A DNA stretch of 16,404 nt from assembly GCA_031282565.1 (NCBI GenBank), contig JAITDL010000090.1:1-16404 (forward strand), in the 5' to 3' direction. Position numbers and translations under genes: made by a program. The notes below the pieces were generated by a model that did not search any database, was not told where the DNA came from, and was given only the letters and a program-made list of their open reading frames with translations. Shown here piece after piece: positions 1-7,037 of this stretch. Position 1 is the stretch's first letter; each line of letters starts with the position of its first letter. This DNA is from Puniceicoccales bacterium. Lineage in GTDB: Bacteria; Verrucomicrobiota; Verrucomicrobiia; Opitutales; JAIRLM01.

Positions 1-271
1 AGCAAACGCCATCCTGGTGAAGGTGAATCAAATCGGAACGCTTACGGAGACATTAAATGCCGTAGATATGGCCAAGCGAGCATCTTACGGAACGATAATT
101 TCCCACCGCTCCGGCGAAACGGAGGACAGCACCATCGCCGACATCGCCGTTGCCACCGGCGCCGGCCAGATCAAAACTGGGTCGCTTTCACGGACTGACA
201 GGATTGCCAAGTACAACCAGCTGTTGCGCATAGAGGAATATCTTGGCAGCCGCGCAATCTACGGCCTCTAG
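1..271 (+). CDS. eno: Enolase, 3' end (partial)
   Basis: This is the C-terminal part of enolase, which interconverts 2-phosphoglycerate and phosphoenolpyruvate in glycolysis. The frame is already open at the left edge (first full codon at base 2, reading ANAILVKVNQIG), so the gene starts outside the window. About 89 residues remain. Visible family motifs are LVKVNQIGTLTET, which contains one of the active-site lysines, then SHRSGETEDSTIADIAVA and the GQIKTGSLSRTDRIAKYNQLLRIEE segment, with the phosphate-binding SHRSGE and a second lysine in QIKTG. The end at YGL is normal for the family. The TAG stop (269-271) interlocks with the stop of the convergent CPBP gene in a shared CTAG, so there is no room for a terminator between them. 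Identification is very secure. Confidence 0.97.
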   Translation, partial: ANAILVKVNQIGTLTETLNAVDMAKRASYGTIISHRSGETEDSTIADIAVATGAGQIKTGSLSRTDRIAKYNQLLRIEEYLGSRAIYGL

Positions 272-1068
272 GAGGCGCACAGGGCCATGGCGGCGCCGTT
301 GCAGTTGAATAGGCAGTGCATCACGATGCAGGGCAATATGTTGCCATCGTGCTCGTAGGCCAAAGTGATGAGCAAACTCAGGACGAACAGCGGCAGAAGT
401 GCGCAGAGATTGCCGTGGAGGATGGCAAACAGCAAACTGCTTGCGACTGCGGCCTTTGGAGCTCCCATTGTGCCCTTGAGGTATCGGTAAATCGCTCCAC
501 GAAAGAGAATTTCTTCGCCGATCGGCGCAAGAACCACGGCTCCAAGCAGTGCGATGGCGGCCGCGAGCGCCGGCAAGTTTCCCATGGAAACTAGCAGCTC
601 CTGCGCCTCGATTGAAATTGGCAAACCTTTTGCGTGGAGGAATATCAGCATTTGCGTCCACGCCATGCCAACTAGAAAAATTGGCGGAGTTGCGCGTAGG
701 TGATTGGCAATTCCGCGGCAAATCATTCCCGTGCAGCCGAATTTGCCCTGCGCTTTGCCGTTGGAAAAGGAAAAATAGCCCCGCCCCATGGAGGCGCACC
801 CAAAAATTGCAAGTGCCAGACAGCCAATAAATTCCGACAGTGTTGGCGCCCACTCTTCGGTGAAAAATTGGAAAACGAATTCCGGCAGAAGGAAAATCAA
901 TGAAAACGCCGAAAAGATCATGGCCGCGGCATCTCCTCCACTTCCGCGCCAAATCGGCCCACCGCAATTGGTTATGGAGAGTTTTTTCCGCCGCCACAGC
1001 AGCAGTAACGCGCCGAGGAACAGTTGCGGCGCCATGATTGCGATGGCAATGACTTGATCCCGTTCCAT
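268..1068 (-). CDS. CPBP-family (Rce1-like) intramembrane glutamic protease
   Basis: This is a polytopic membrane protein of 266 residues with the three CPBP/Abi motifs. They are EEILFRG at about residues 185-191 (motif 1, tandem catalytic glutamates and arginine), FAILHGN at about 214-220 (motif 2, histidine), and HCLFNCNG at about 251-258 (motif 3, histidine and asparagine). Several hydrophobic segments precede them (about 8-25, 48-68, 78-93, 128-145, 165-183). Family members are intramembrane proteases or have lost that activity; the substrate cannot be read from sequence. The ATG directly follows the TAA of the upstream LptA-like gene with no gap, so the two are probably co-transcribed and translationally coupled. 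The 3' end overlaps enolase by 4 bp. The alternative reading on the same strand at 188-997 is a shadow of this gene. Confidence 0.9.
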   Translation of the reverse strand: MERDQVIAIAIMAPQLFLGALLLLWRRKKLSITNCGGPIWRGSGGDAAAMIFSAFSLIFLLPEFVFQFFTEEWAPTLSEFIGCLALAIFGCASMGRGYFSFSNGKAQGKFGCTGMICRGIANHLRATPPIFLVGMAWTQMLIFLHAKGLPISIEAQELLVSMGNLPALAAAIALLGAVVLAPIGEEILFRGAIYRYLKGTMGAPKAAVASSLLFAILHGNLCALLPLFVLSLLITLAYEHDGNILPCIVMHCLFNCNGAAMALCAS

Positions 1069-1968
1069 TTAGTCGATGTCCAAAATCGGTTCGCCGTCGC
1101 CGGGGATTTCAGTTGCCAGGATGCAGTGGCGGTCGCCGCGGATGAGGGCGCGCTGGCCGCTGACTTCTTCGCCGCCTTCGATGATTTTCACGTTGCCGCT
1201 GAGGATGATAGCGCCGTCATTTCCCGGGAAAATTCGCACCTCGTCGGCGGCCATGTGCCTCTCCGGGTCATCCATGCGTACGTTGCCGCTGGCTAGAATC
1301 ATGCGAAATGATTCTGCCGGAAGTTTTTGGCCCAAAATTTCCTCGCCGCAGGGCAGTGGAATTTCAACGGTAAGTTCGTCGCATTGAATTGAATAATTCT
1401 GCGCCCGCAAACTTGTCTGCCGTGAAAACCGAAGAGAAAATGTTCCGGCGCAATCCTCTATCAACAGTCCGCCCGTCGAAGTCGCCGTGAAGCGGTCATC
1501 GCCGGCCAGCTGCCAGTCGCCGGTGGCCTGCTCGGTCTCGAAGAACACCTGGACGTGGCCGTCGACGCGCAGCAGCCTTTCCCGCGAAAAAAACGTCCAA
1601 CGCTCTCCTATTGCGGTAAATCCGCAGCCAACGATGTGCACTATGCCGTCCCCTGAAATGCGGCCGCCTTCGACGTCAAATTCCGCCGATTGGCTTTCAA
1701 ATAGCAGCGTCCGAATGCGCATGCCGTTGCTGGAGAAGAGGCTGACCGTCGGACTGTGGAGAAGAATTTTCCCAGTTTTGTCGACGCTTTCGGTGTAGCT
1801 ACCGTTGGCGTCCCAAAGTAGTTCTCCGCCTGGACCGTAGGATGGAATTGAAAACCCCACCTGGCAGTCATGGGAGCCGTCTCCATGGGCAGGTGCTTCG
1901 AGCAACGGTGCTAGGAAGAAAAGTACTAGGCTAAAACGCACCGTCGACAGTCTTTGGAGATTGCACAT
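1069..1968 (-). CDS. Exported LptC/LptA (OstA)-like protein
   Basis: This is a 299-residue protein with an N-terminal signal peptide (basic start, hydrophobic core at about 11-22, Ala-rich end near 25-28). The C-terminal third, about 222-285, reads like an LptA/OstA beta-jellyroll: ASGNVRMDDPERHMAADEV, then ILSGNVKIIEGGEEVSGQRA. These are the alternating 'G.V......A.......' strands typical of LPS-transport bridge proteins. Residues about 38-145 (a GELLWDANG stretch, a DVEGGRISGDG strand, then ERLLRVDGHVQV) resemble the LptC fold, so one chain may combine both roles. The likely job is moving LPS or a similar glycolipid across the periplasm, but this rests on motif resemblance only. No Shine-Dalgarno is visible before the ATG. 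The gene ends directly at the CPBP start codon, suggesting one transcript. No lptB or lptD lies nearby. Confidence 0.75.
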   Translation of the reverse strand: MCNLQRLSTVRFSLVLFFLAPLLEAPAHGDGSHDCQVGFSIPSYGPGGELLWDANGSYTESVDKTGKILLHSPTVSLFSSNGMRIRTLLFESQSAEFDVEGGRISGDGIVHIVGCGFTAIGERWTFFSRERLLRVDGHVQVFFETEQATGDWQLAGDDRFTATSTGGLLIEDCAGTFSLRFSRQTSLRAQNYSIQCDELTVEIPLPCGEEILGQKLPAESFRMILASGNVRMDDPERHMAADEVRIFPGNDGAIILSGNVKIIEGGEEVSGQRALIRGDRHCILATEIPGDGEPILDID

Positions 1969-2082
1969 GAAGGCAAGACAAAATGGCCGTGGCCGCCAAA
2001 GTGGCCGATGGAGTATGGCGTTCCTCCGGTTGGGTTTAACAATTTTTATTGAAATTTATCGTCCATCTGCTAGGCGCAGCCC

Positions 2083-2682
2083 GTGAGTCTCTACCCGATA
2101 ACTTTGATGTCAGTGCCAATCTCTTCCATAAGCAGCGACTGTAGTGCGATTGAGCTTTCAGGCACAGACGGAACCACTTGTCCTGTGTACATCGGCACCA
2201 CAACGGTGAGATCAATTGTCATCGGCGTTTTGGACCATGTAGCGGATCCCTATGAATGGCTCCGAAGATTTGTGTTCGGCGGCGACTGCGTCAGGACTGG
2301 TGCCAGCGCCGCATCTTCTTTTGCCATTAAGTTCCTGGTATGCATCGGCAACGGCATGCACACTTGGAGTACGCCTGAATCGAGATTCCGCAATTCATTT
2401 CGCGCATTTGCATTGATGCATGTTCCTCCGCAGTCGTCCGTTCGGCGTCCGTGGCAAGGTCACAGCGATGTGGGTGCTATTGGTGCCAGTTTCAGTCGCG
2501 TATGTTTTCATCTGGCTACCGAGAGTAGCCTGGAAAATCGAAAAATCCCTGTTGACGAAAAGAAAGATAGAGATTTCCACCTTCGCAAAAAAGATACGTA
2601 CAAAAGGTATGCTGGCAGTGGACGACGTCTTGCAGAAATCAAACTAATCGCAAAACGGCGTGCGCGAAAATGCTACAGATAA
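2083..2682 (+). CDS. Doubtful hypothetical protein (199 codons)
   Basis: This is an uninterrupted plus-strand frame beginning with GTG in the gap between two minus-strand genes. The product would be Ser/Thr-rich in its first half and strongly basic in its last 50 residues, with many Lys and Arg and no recognised domain. No Shine-Dalgarno precedes the start. A second plus frame (2420-2647) encodes a hydrophobic segment followed by a Lys-rich tail, and a minus-strand reading competes as well. Length alone makes it worth recording, but the composition is not that of the neighbouring real genes. It may be a shadow of a decayed gene on the other strand. Confidence 0.15.
   Translation: MSLYPITLMSVPISSISSDCSAIELSGTDGTTCPVYIGTTTVRSIVIGVLDHVADPYEWLRRFVFGGDCVRTGASAASSFAIKFLVCIGNGMHTWSTPESRFRNSFRAFALMHVPPQSSVRRPWQGHSDVGAIGASFSRVCFHLATESSLENRKIPVDEKKDRDFHLRKKDTYKRYAGSGRRLAEIKLIAKRRARKCYR
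2091..2459 (-). pseudogene. Possible decayed coding sequence, minus strand
   Basis: Read on the minus strand, the frame running from a TGA at 2462-2460 to a TAG at 2093-2091 is open except for one internal TAG at 2252-2250. The first part (about 69 codons) contains MPLPMHTRNLMAKEDAALAP. The part after the TAG (about 52 codons) contains MTIDLTVVVPMYTGQVVP and ends ALQSLLMEEIGTDIKVIG. This looks like the C-terminal half of a real protein carrying one nonsense change. More protein-like sequence in another minus frame further upstream (2580-2395) would require a frameshift. Its orientation matches its neighbours. No family was recognised. The competing plus-strand frame 2083-2682 is fully open, so this call is weak. 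Confidence 0.22.
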
Positions 2683-2705
2683 GGCGCCAAGTCGCCGTGC
2701 GGCGA

Positions 2706-4058
2706 TTATTCTTCGATTGAAAGCGATTTTGTAAATTTTACTAGATGTAGTTCTAGTTGGCGCATTTGCTTGCCGTTCCCTAGCGACTCGATAGCTGCAA
2801 TTGACACGTGTTCGGCGACGGTTAGCCCACCGATTTTGGCGGTTTTGCAGCACTTTTCGACGGAAGAAATGAATTTTTTTAGCACTGCCGCCACTTTGCC
2901 GTAGGCCGCCGGCCGGAGCTCGGCAACGGTTGGCTCGCCGAGCAATCTTAGCATAAGTGCGTGCAGATCAAATTGAAAGCGGAATAAATGCGGCAAATTT
3001 CCATTGCGAATGTGTGCTGCGAATGCGCCGGTGACGATAGTTCCAAGTTCTTCGAAGACAGCGTGTATTGCGCCTATGTCATCGCCAAATTGATTTGCTG
3101 GCACAAGCGTCGCGTAGGCACCGCCGTCTGTTGTCTTGCTATGTCCGCCCAGCAGAAGCACATCGTGCAGTTTTTGCGCCAGTGACTTCCCATTGAGTGA
3201 GTCAATCGCAATTTCGTATTCTCTGCGGGCAACATTTTCCGAACTGTAAATGTTCGATTCAAATGCCATAAGCACTCTCTCCATTGGAGTTTCTTCAGGT
3301 CCACCATGGTCCAGGTGGTGTGGTTTGTGCGTTTCGGTGAAGTGCGCGATTGCATTTTTGCGTATCGCTTTCGCGCTGCTGATACTTTTCGCGAAATCCG
3401 CATAGGCGTCGGCCAGATAAAAAAGTTCCGCGATGGCGGCGACTATTTTCTGAATGTTGCCTTCCATGCCGGGGATTAGTTCCAGGCCAATTTCCGTGCT
3501 CAAATATCGCTCAAGTTCTTTAGCTGTGGTGATTTTTTCCGGAAGAATGTCGGCGTAGATATTATTTGCGACGGTATTCCCGATGGCCATGAAAATGGCT
3601 TCTGCAGGATCCGCTGCCCTAAATAATTTAACCTGCTGGAGTCGAAGAGGATGTGTCGCTTGAGAATCTCCAAAGAGCAGCGGTTCGTCTGCGCTTGCCT
3701 GTCTACGATCGTCGACGTCACATGCATCGGAAACCCATCCGTCCGTGAATATTCTGACGCTTTGGAATTGCAGAAACGTTTCGTTGCACAGAGTCCGAAG
3801 TTTTTTAGTCGCCAGATCGGCATCCTGGCACAGCTGAATGACTGTTGCCATGTGTCCGCCCACCAAAGTGATGAGCGATTTGTCACAGCCGATGCGTTCG
3901 AGTGCGGCGGCGATGCTTTTGCCAAGTTTGAATTCGCAAATTACTGCGGCGGCAATTTTTCTGGCTCTGCGCCTGTGGTAAGCGTAGAAAATGCCGCAGC
4001 TAAAGCAGCAAAGTGCAACGAAAACGGTCCTAGTTGCTCCAGTGGAAATGGCTTGCAT
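2706..4058 (-). CDS. Hypothetical membrane-anchored protein, unknown function
   Basis: This is about 450 residues when started at the ATG at 4058, chosen because it places one hydrophobic segment (about residues 11-27, TVFVALCCFSCGIFYAY) right after a short N-terminus, followed by the basic YHRRRARK. That arrangement fits a signal anchor or an inner-membrane tether. The rest is soluble-looking, mixed alpha-helical, with LVGGHMATVIQLCQDADLA, a His-rich stretch with HKPHHLDHGGPEE, and LLLGGHSKTTDGGAYATL. I recognise no family, catalytic motif or repeat. The frame stays open upstream to 4433, with other possible starts at 4205 and 4433, but the extra sequence looks less protein-like and would run into yidD. 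It is the first gene of a minus-strand run leading toward the LptA-like and CPBP genes. A secreted or envelope role is possible but not shown. Confidence 0.65.
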   Translation of the reverse strand: MQAISTGATRTVFVALCCFSCGIFYAYHRRRARKIAAAVICEFKLGKSIAAALERIGCDKSLITLVGGHMATVIQLCQDADLATKKLRTLCNETFLQFQSVRIFTDGWVSDACDVDDRRQASADEPLLFGDSQATHPLRLQQVKLFRAADPAEAIFMAIGNTVANNIYADILPEKITTAKELERYLSTEIGLELIPGMEGNIQKIVAAIAELFYLADAYADFAKSISSAKAIRKNAIAHFTETHKPHHLDHGGPEETPMERVLMAFESNIYSSENVARREYEIAIDSLNGKSLAQKLHDVLLLGGHSKTTDGGAYATLVPANQFGDDIGAIHAVFEELGTIVTGAFAAHIRNGNLPHLFRFQFDLHALMLRLLGEPTVAELRPAAYGKVAAVLKKFISSVEKCCKTAKIGGLTVAEHVSIAAIESLGNGKQMRQLELHLVKFTKSLSIEE

Positions 4059-4419
4059 TATCCCACATGTGACATTCGCCAACGGCGACGTTCTGCATGA
4101 TTGCAATGGCGAACCGAAGACGGCTGTCGGCGCAATCACATCGACAAGGGCGTCAAACGCAAACGCAGATCTGATGACATCGAAATGGCCGCCGCCGGCC
4201 TCCATGAATATATTATATGCGCAAGCACTTGCATGTACAGGAGTATTTGCCGTTAACCTTCGTTGTAATGCGCAAGCCCAATGGGGCGAGCTAGATGGGC
4301 CGCCGCTGCCGCCATCAAGTTGAGTTGAAAATTCCAAGCACCTGGCGCGATTTGCTTTCGGATCGGCTGCCGCTGAAATTTTCTCTGCGCGTAAAAAGCT
4401 TGCCAAGGCCGACGGCCGG
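4059..4419. other. 361-bp divergent region between the orphan gene and yidD
   Basis: This separates the minus-strand orphan from plus-strand yidD. It should hold promoters for both. It includes a TATAAT-like box on the minus strand at 4217-4212 and a possible 42-codon plus-strand frame at 4295-4423. I looked for rpmH, rnpA, tRNA, SRP RNA and tmRNA signatures in all frames and saw none. If the orphan actually starts at 4205, part of this stretch is coding. Confidence 0.5.
4212..4240 (-). promoter_or_regulatory. Possible promoter of the orphan gene
   Basis: On the minus strand a perfect TATAAT reads at 4217-4212, in an AT-rich patch (ATATAATATATTC). The hexamer 17 bp upstream (4240-4235, CTGTAC) matches the -35 consensus poorly. 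It lies about 155 bases upstream of the chosen ATG at 4058. It argues mildly against the 4205 start, which would leave almost no leader. Confidence 0.25.
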
Positions 4420-4423
4420 GTGA
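4295..4423 (+). CDS. Possible 42-residue leader peptide before yidD
   Basis: An ATG at 4295 opens a 42-codon frame whose TGA stop (4421-4423) overlaps the GTG start of yidD (4420-4422) in a GTGA. That geometry is typical of translational coupling. The peptide is basic (MGRRCRHQVELKIPSTWRDL at the N-terminus, KSLPRPTAG at the end). In many bacteria rnpA occupies the position just before yidD, but this peptide is too short and lacks the RNR-type motif of RNase P protein. It could be a coincidence or a remnant. Confidence 0.2.
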   Translation: MGRRCRHQVELKIPSTWRDLLSDRLPLKFSLRVKSLPRPTAG

Positions 4424-4677
4424 CAGATTCCACTGTGGTGGTAAAATCACGGCCAGCGAAATTGTCATTGGCGCTACTCCGCGCCTACGGATTCATCTCT
4501 CCGTTGAAGATAGCGATTTTTGGGCCCTGGGCCCGCTGCCGATTTGTTCCAACCTGCTCCGAATATGCCAGGCAATGCCTTCTGCGCCACGGAATTGGCA
4601 AAGCGTTGGCCCTGATAATCTGGCGCATTCTCCGCTGCAATCCGCTGGTCCGCGGCGGCTACGATCCTGCCCCATAG
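4420..4677 (+). CDS. yidD: YidD, membrane protein insertion efficiency factor
   Basis: This is an 85-residue small basic protein that assists YidC-dependent insertion at the inner membrane. The YidD core is clear: LRAYGFISPLKIAIFGPWARCRFVPTCSEYARQCL, with the invariant CRFxPTCSxYA cysteines, followed by the RCNPLVRGGYDPAP ending. No ATG occurs in frame: the frame is closed by a TGA at 4321-4323 and the first start-type codon is the GTG at 4420, which gives the family's usual length. It lies 12 bp before yidC and surely shares its transcript. The usual upstream partners rnpA and rpmH are not recognisable here. Confidence 0.93.
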   Translation: MTDSTVVVKSRPAKLSLALLRAYGFISPLKIAIFGPWARCRFVPTCSEYARQCLLRHGIGKALALIIWRILRCNPLVRGGYDPAP

Positions 4678-4689
4678 CAAGTTATCACG

Positions 4690-6384
4690 ATGGATAAAAA
4701 ATTTCTTTTTCTTGGGATTTCTTCTCTGTTCCTCGCCGCCATTTTGATGCTGGGCGAGGCCAAAAAAAATACGGTGCAAGTAGCTGGCCCGCAGCAGGTT
4801 CCCGCCGTGACACAGGAGCAGCAGCCGAGGCATCGTCCGGCAAAGACTCCGCGCCACGGACAGCGGCGGCACAATGATCCTCCGCTGTTGCTGCAGAATG
4901 ACTTCATTCGCGTGGAAATTTCGCCAACGGGCGGCGGCATACGCTCCATCGCCATGTTAAAATACGCTGCAAATCGCGACAGCTCAGCGCCATGGATCTT
5001 TGACGACTACGACAGCGTACAGGACGCGCTCACGGCGCAGCTGCTGGTTGATAGAAATTATGTCCCATTGTCTTCGGTGCAATTCCATGTCGCAGAATCA
5101 ACTCAGCATCATTTGCTCCTCCGCGGGAGACTCTCCGATGGAAAAACCGTGGAGCGCAGCTACGAACTCTCACCGTCCGATGGAGCAGGAGATCCCTACG
5201 ATCTGCGACAGCGTATCTCAGTCGTCGGCAGCGGAATAGATGCCATCGAATTGTCACTTGGAAGTCTCCCCGCGACCAATGGCGACGTTGGTGACAACTT
5301 GAAATTTGTTAGCTATGATGGCAAACGTGCGCACTTTACGCCAATGCGCAGCTTTTCCAGCAGCGGAGGCTTTTTTGGCATCGGTCGCCGCGAAGGACGT
5401 GACAGCATAAATTGGCGCCAGGCAATGACTTGGGCCGCAATAAAGAATCATTTTTTTGCGGCAATTTTGACGCCGTCGCGGCCTGCCATCGCCGCCGAAT
5501 GTGCCCCCATTGATATCGGAACTATCTCAGCCGGAGGACTTGGTGGCAGCGTGACAATTCCACTAACCGCGGACGGAGACCGCTCCATTGTGGACTTTTC
5601 CTACTACGTTGGACCGCTCGAATACGTTCGCCTGGATAGACTTGGCGGCGGCAGGGAGCGGGTGATGGAGTTTGGGATTTTCGGCTTTCTCGGGAAATTG
5701 CTCCTCTTTGCACTGCTGGGCGTCCATGCGATTGTGCCTAACTGGGGTTGGGCCATAGTTTTACTCACCGTTGCAGTCAAACTTCTGCTGTGGCCTTTGG
5801 TCACGGCCCAGGTACGTTCGTCGCAGAAAATGGCGAGCATACAGAAGCCGCTCAAGGACATACAGCGCCGCTATAAGCTAAATCCAAAAAAATCCCAGGA
5901 GGAGACGTTGAAACTCTTCCGGGAGAACGGCGTAAATCCAGCAGCCGGCTGTTTACCGCTCATCCTGCAAATCCCAATTTTTTTCGGTCTCTATTCCATG
6001 CTCCGTTCGGCGTCGGAGTTGCGATTTGCTAAATTCTTGTGGGTTAAAGATTTATCCGTTGCTGATACCGTCGCCAAGCTGGGGCCGATTCCGCTTAACC
6101 TGTTGCCGCTGTTCATGGGAATTACGATGTTCATGCAAATGCGCAGCACTCCCATGCCGACGCAGAGTCAGGGGCAGCGCTGGATGTTGTCGGCTATGCC
6201 GCTCATTTGCACTGCTTTGTGCTACAATTTTCCCGCCGGCCTGGTGCTCTACTGGACCGTTCAAAACTCCATCGGCATCGTGCAGCAAACGCTCATACAG
6301 AGAAAGATGCGATTGCAAGCTGCCGCCGTTCCTGCGAATCAGCCAAAAAAACCTCTCAAGCAGGTGAGGACAAAGTTGCGTTAG
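4690..6384 (+). CDS. yidC: YidC, membrane protein insertase
   Basis: This is a 564-residue Gram-negative-type YidC, which inserts and folds inner-membrane proteins alone or with SecYEG. TM1 spans about residues 4-21, followed by a Gln/Arg/His-rich linker (about 30-62) and the periplasmic beta domain (about 65-310). The conserved 60-kDa insertase domain covers about 330-540: a helix at 334-350, WAIVLLTVAVKLLLWPLVTA, the cytoplasmic hairpin QKPLKDIQRRYKLNPKKSQEE, GCLPLILQIPIFFGLYSMLR, and the last helices at about 468-485 and 505-525. The C-terminal tail is basic (KKPLKQVRTKLR), consistent with ribosome binding. The groove position that is Arg in E. coli is Lys364 here. No Shine-Dalgarno is obvious before the ATG. 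The stop overlaps the stop of convergent sufD (shared TTAG). Confidence 0.98.
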   Translation: MDKKFLFLGISSLFLAAILMLGEAKKNTVQVAGPQQVPAVTQEQQPRHRPAKTPRHGQRRHNDPPLLLQNDFIRVEISPTGGGIRSIAMLKYAANRDSSAPWIFDDYDSVQDALTAQLLVDRNYVPLSSVQFHVAESTQHHLLLRGRLSDGKTVERSYELSPSDGAGDPYDLRQRISVVGSGIDAIELSLGSLPATNGDVGDNLKFVSYDGKRAHFTPMRSFSSSGGFFGIGRREGRDSINWRQAMTWAAIKNHFFAAILTPSRPAIAAECAPIDIGTISAGGLGGSVTIPLTADGDRSIVDFSYYVGPLEYVRLDRLGGGRERVMEFGIFGFLGKLLLFALLGVHAIVPNWGWAIVLLTVAVKLLLWPLVTAQVRSSQKMASIQKPLKDIQRRYKLNPKKSQEETLKLFRENGVNPAAGCLPLILQIPIFFGLYSMLRSASELRFAKFLWVKDLSVADTVAKLGPIPLNLLPLFMGITMFMQMRSTPMPTQSQGQRWMLSAMPLICTALCYNFPAGLVLYWTVQNSIGIVQQTLIQRKMRLQAAAVPANQPKKPLKQVRTKLR

Positions 6385-7037
6385 CCGTTGCAGCTAGATG
6401 CTTTCGGGAAGTTCCGAAGAATTTTTTCTTCAAATGCACCGCGGAGAGTTATTTTTGCTGCAGCGCTATCTAAACCCCTGGAGCGCAGATAAAAAAGCTG
6501 ATCTCGATCGAGGTCGCCGACCGTTGCCCCGTGGCTGCAGCTGCAGTCGGCCGTTGCCGTGTCCAATATTGGTGTGGCGCGGACTTGGCACTGTGGTGAT
6601 AGGCGTAAGTTGTTGATTTGCATCGAGCTGGAGCAATTCTTGGTGCCACTTCCGACGGCAATTTTGGACGTGATGGAAATTGAGCAGCATCCGTCGCCGA
6701 TTGATCCGATGTTGCAGGAGCTGTTGGTATTATCTGCGTAGTGGAGCAGCGAAATTGAAATTGAAATTGAACTCGATCCGGCGCCGCTTAGGAGCCCATA
6801 AATTTCCGCTGATGCGCCAGGCTCAACTAGCGAAATTGTAACAGTTTGATCGAACACAATGCAGCCATCACTCTGCGGCAGGCGGAGATAGTAATGAAAG
6901 GATCCATTTCCGCCAACGGTGACTATGAGTGGCGTTTTTCCACGGCAGCCGTCGGCGAAATCTAGGCATGTGCATTTGGTGCCATCGCAACTTATGCTAA
7001 TCCCTCGCGGGCAAGATATTATTTCGATTACATCCAT
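6381..7037 (-). CDS. sufD: SufD-like Fe-S assembly scaffold subunit, short form
   Basis: This is a partner of SufB in the SufBC2D Fe-S cluster scaffold. The C-terminal SufD signature is clear: PILDTATADCSCSHGATVGD at about 156-175, then LDRDQLFYLRSRGLDSAAAK and a closing helix at 197-208. His169 in CSHGATVG corresponds to the functionally important SufD histidine. The preceding residues, about 35-155, read as beta-helix strands. The protein is 218 residues against roughly 400 for usual SufD, so the N-terminal helical domain and part of the beta-helix are missing. It carries about 14 cysteines. Its ATG lies inside the last codons of sufB (10-bp overlap), so translation is coupled and the short start is natural rather than caused by a visible frameshift. 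The 3' end overlaps yidC by 4 bp. Confidence 0.85.
   Translation of the reverse strand: MDVIEIISCPRGISISCDGTKCTCLDFADGCRGKTPLIVTVGGNGSFHYYLRLPQSDGCIVFDQTVTISLVEPGASAEIYGLLSGAGSSSISISISLLHYADNTNSSCNIGSIGDGCCSISITSKIAVGSGTKNCSSSMQINNLRLSPQCQVRATPILDTATADCSCSHGATVGDLDRDQLFYLRSRGLDSAAAKITLRGAFEEKILRNFPKASSCNG
6751..6771. repeat. GAAATT hexamer repeat inside sufD
   Basis: Three perfect tandem copies of GAAATT plus a partial copy. On the minus strand they encode alternating Ser-Ile (SISISIS) in the beta-helix region of the SufD-like protein. The unit is a multiple of three, so copy-number changes would keep the frame. Confidence 0.85.

Larger units (their letters stand above)
1969..2705. other. 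737-bp stretch without an assignable gene
   Basis: This lies between two minus-strand genes, the 450-residue orphan and the LptA-like gene. It should contain the promoter or readthrough leader of the LptA-like gene, but no convincing -35/-10 pair was found. An AT-rich patch with a short inverted repeat sits at about 2040-2060. Open frames exist on both strands: plus 2083-2682 (199 codons, GTG start) and minus 2459-2091 (protein-like but interrupted by one TAG). None resembles a family I recognise. It is either a decayed gene or intergenic DNA. Confidence 0.5.

Noticed and set aside
188..997. 269-codon minus-strand frame across the CPBP gene
   Set aside because: It is a shadow frame; the overlapping 268-1068 frame has all three CPBP motifs and membrane segments.
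2420..2647. Plus-strand 75-codon frame resembling a MotA-like C-terminal helix
   Set aside because: The resemblance is only a hydrophobic helix followed by a Lys-rich tail; the rest of a MotA domain cannot be found upstream in any frame.
4059..4433. rnpA, rpmH, tRNA or SRP RNA upstream of yidD
   Set aside because: No RNR/KR-type RNase P protein motif, no L34 pattern, no tRNA T-loop and no SRP or tmRNA core found in any frame or strand.
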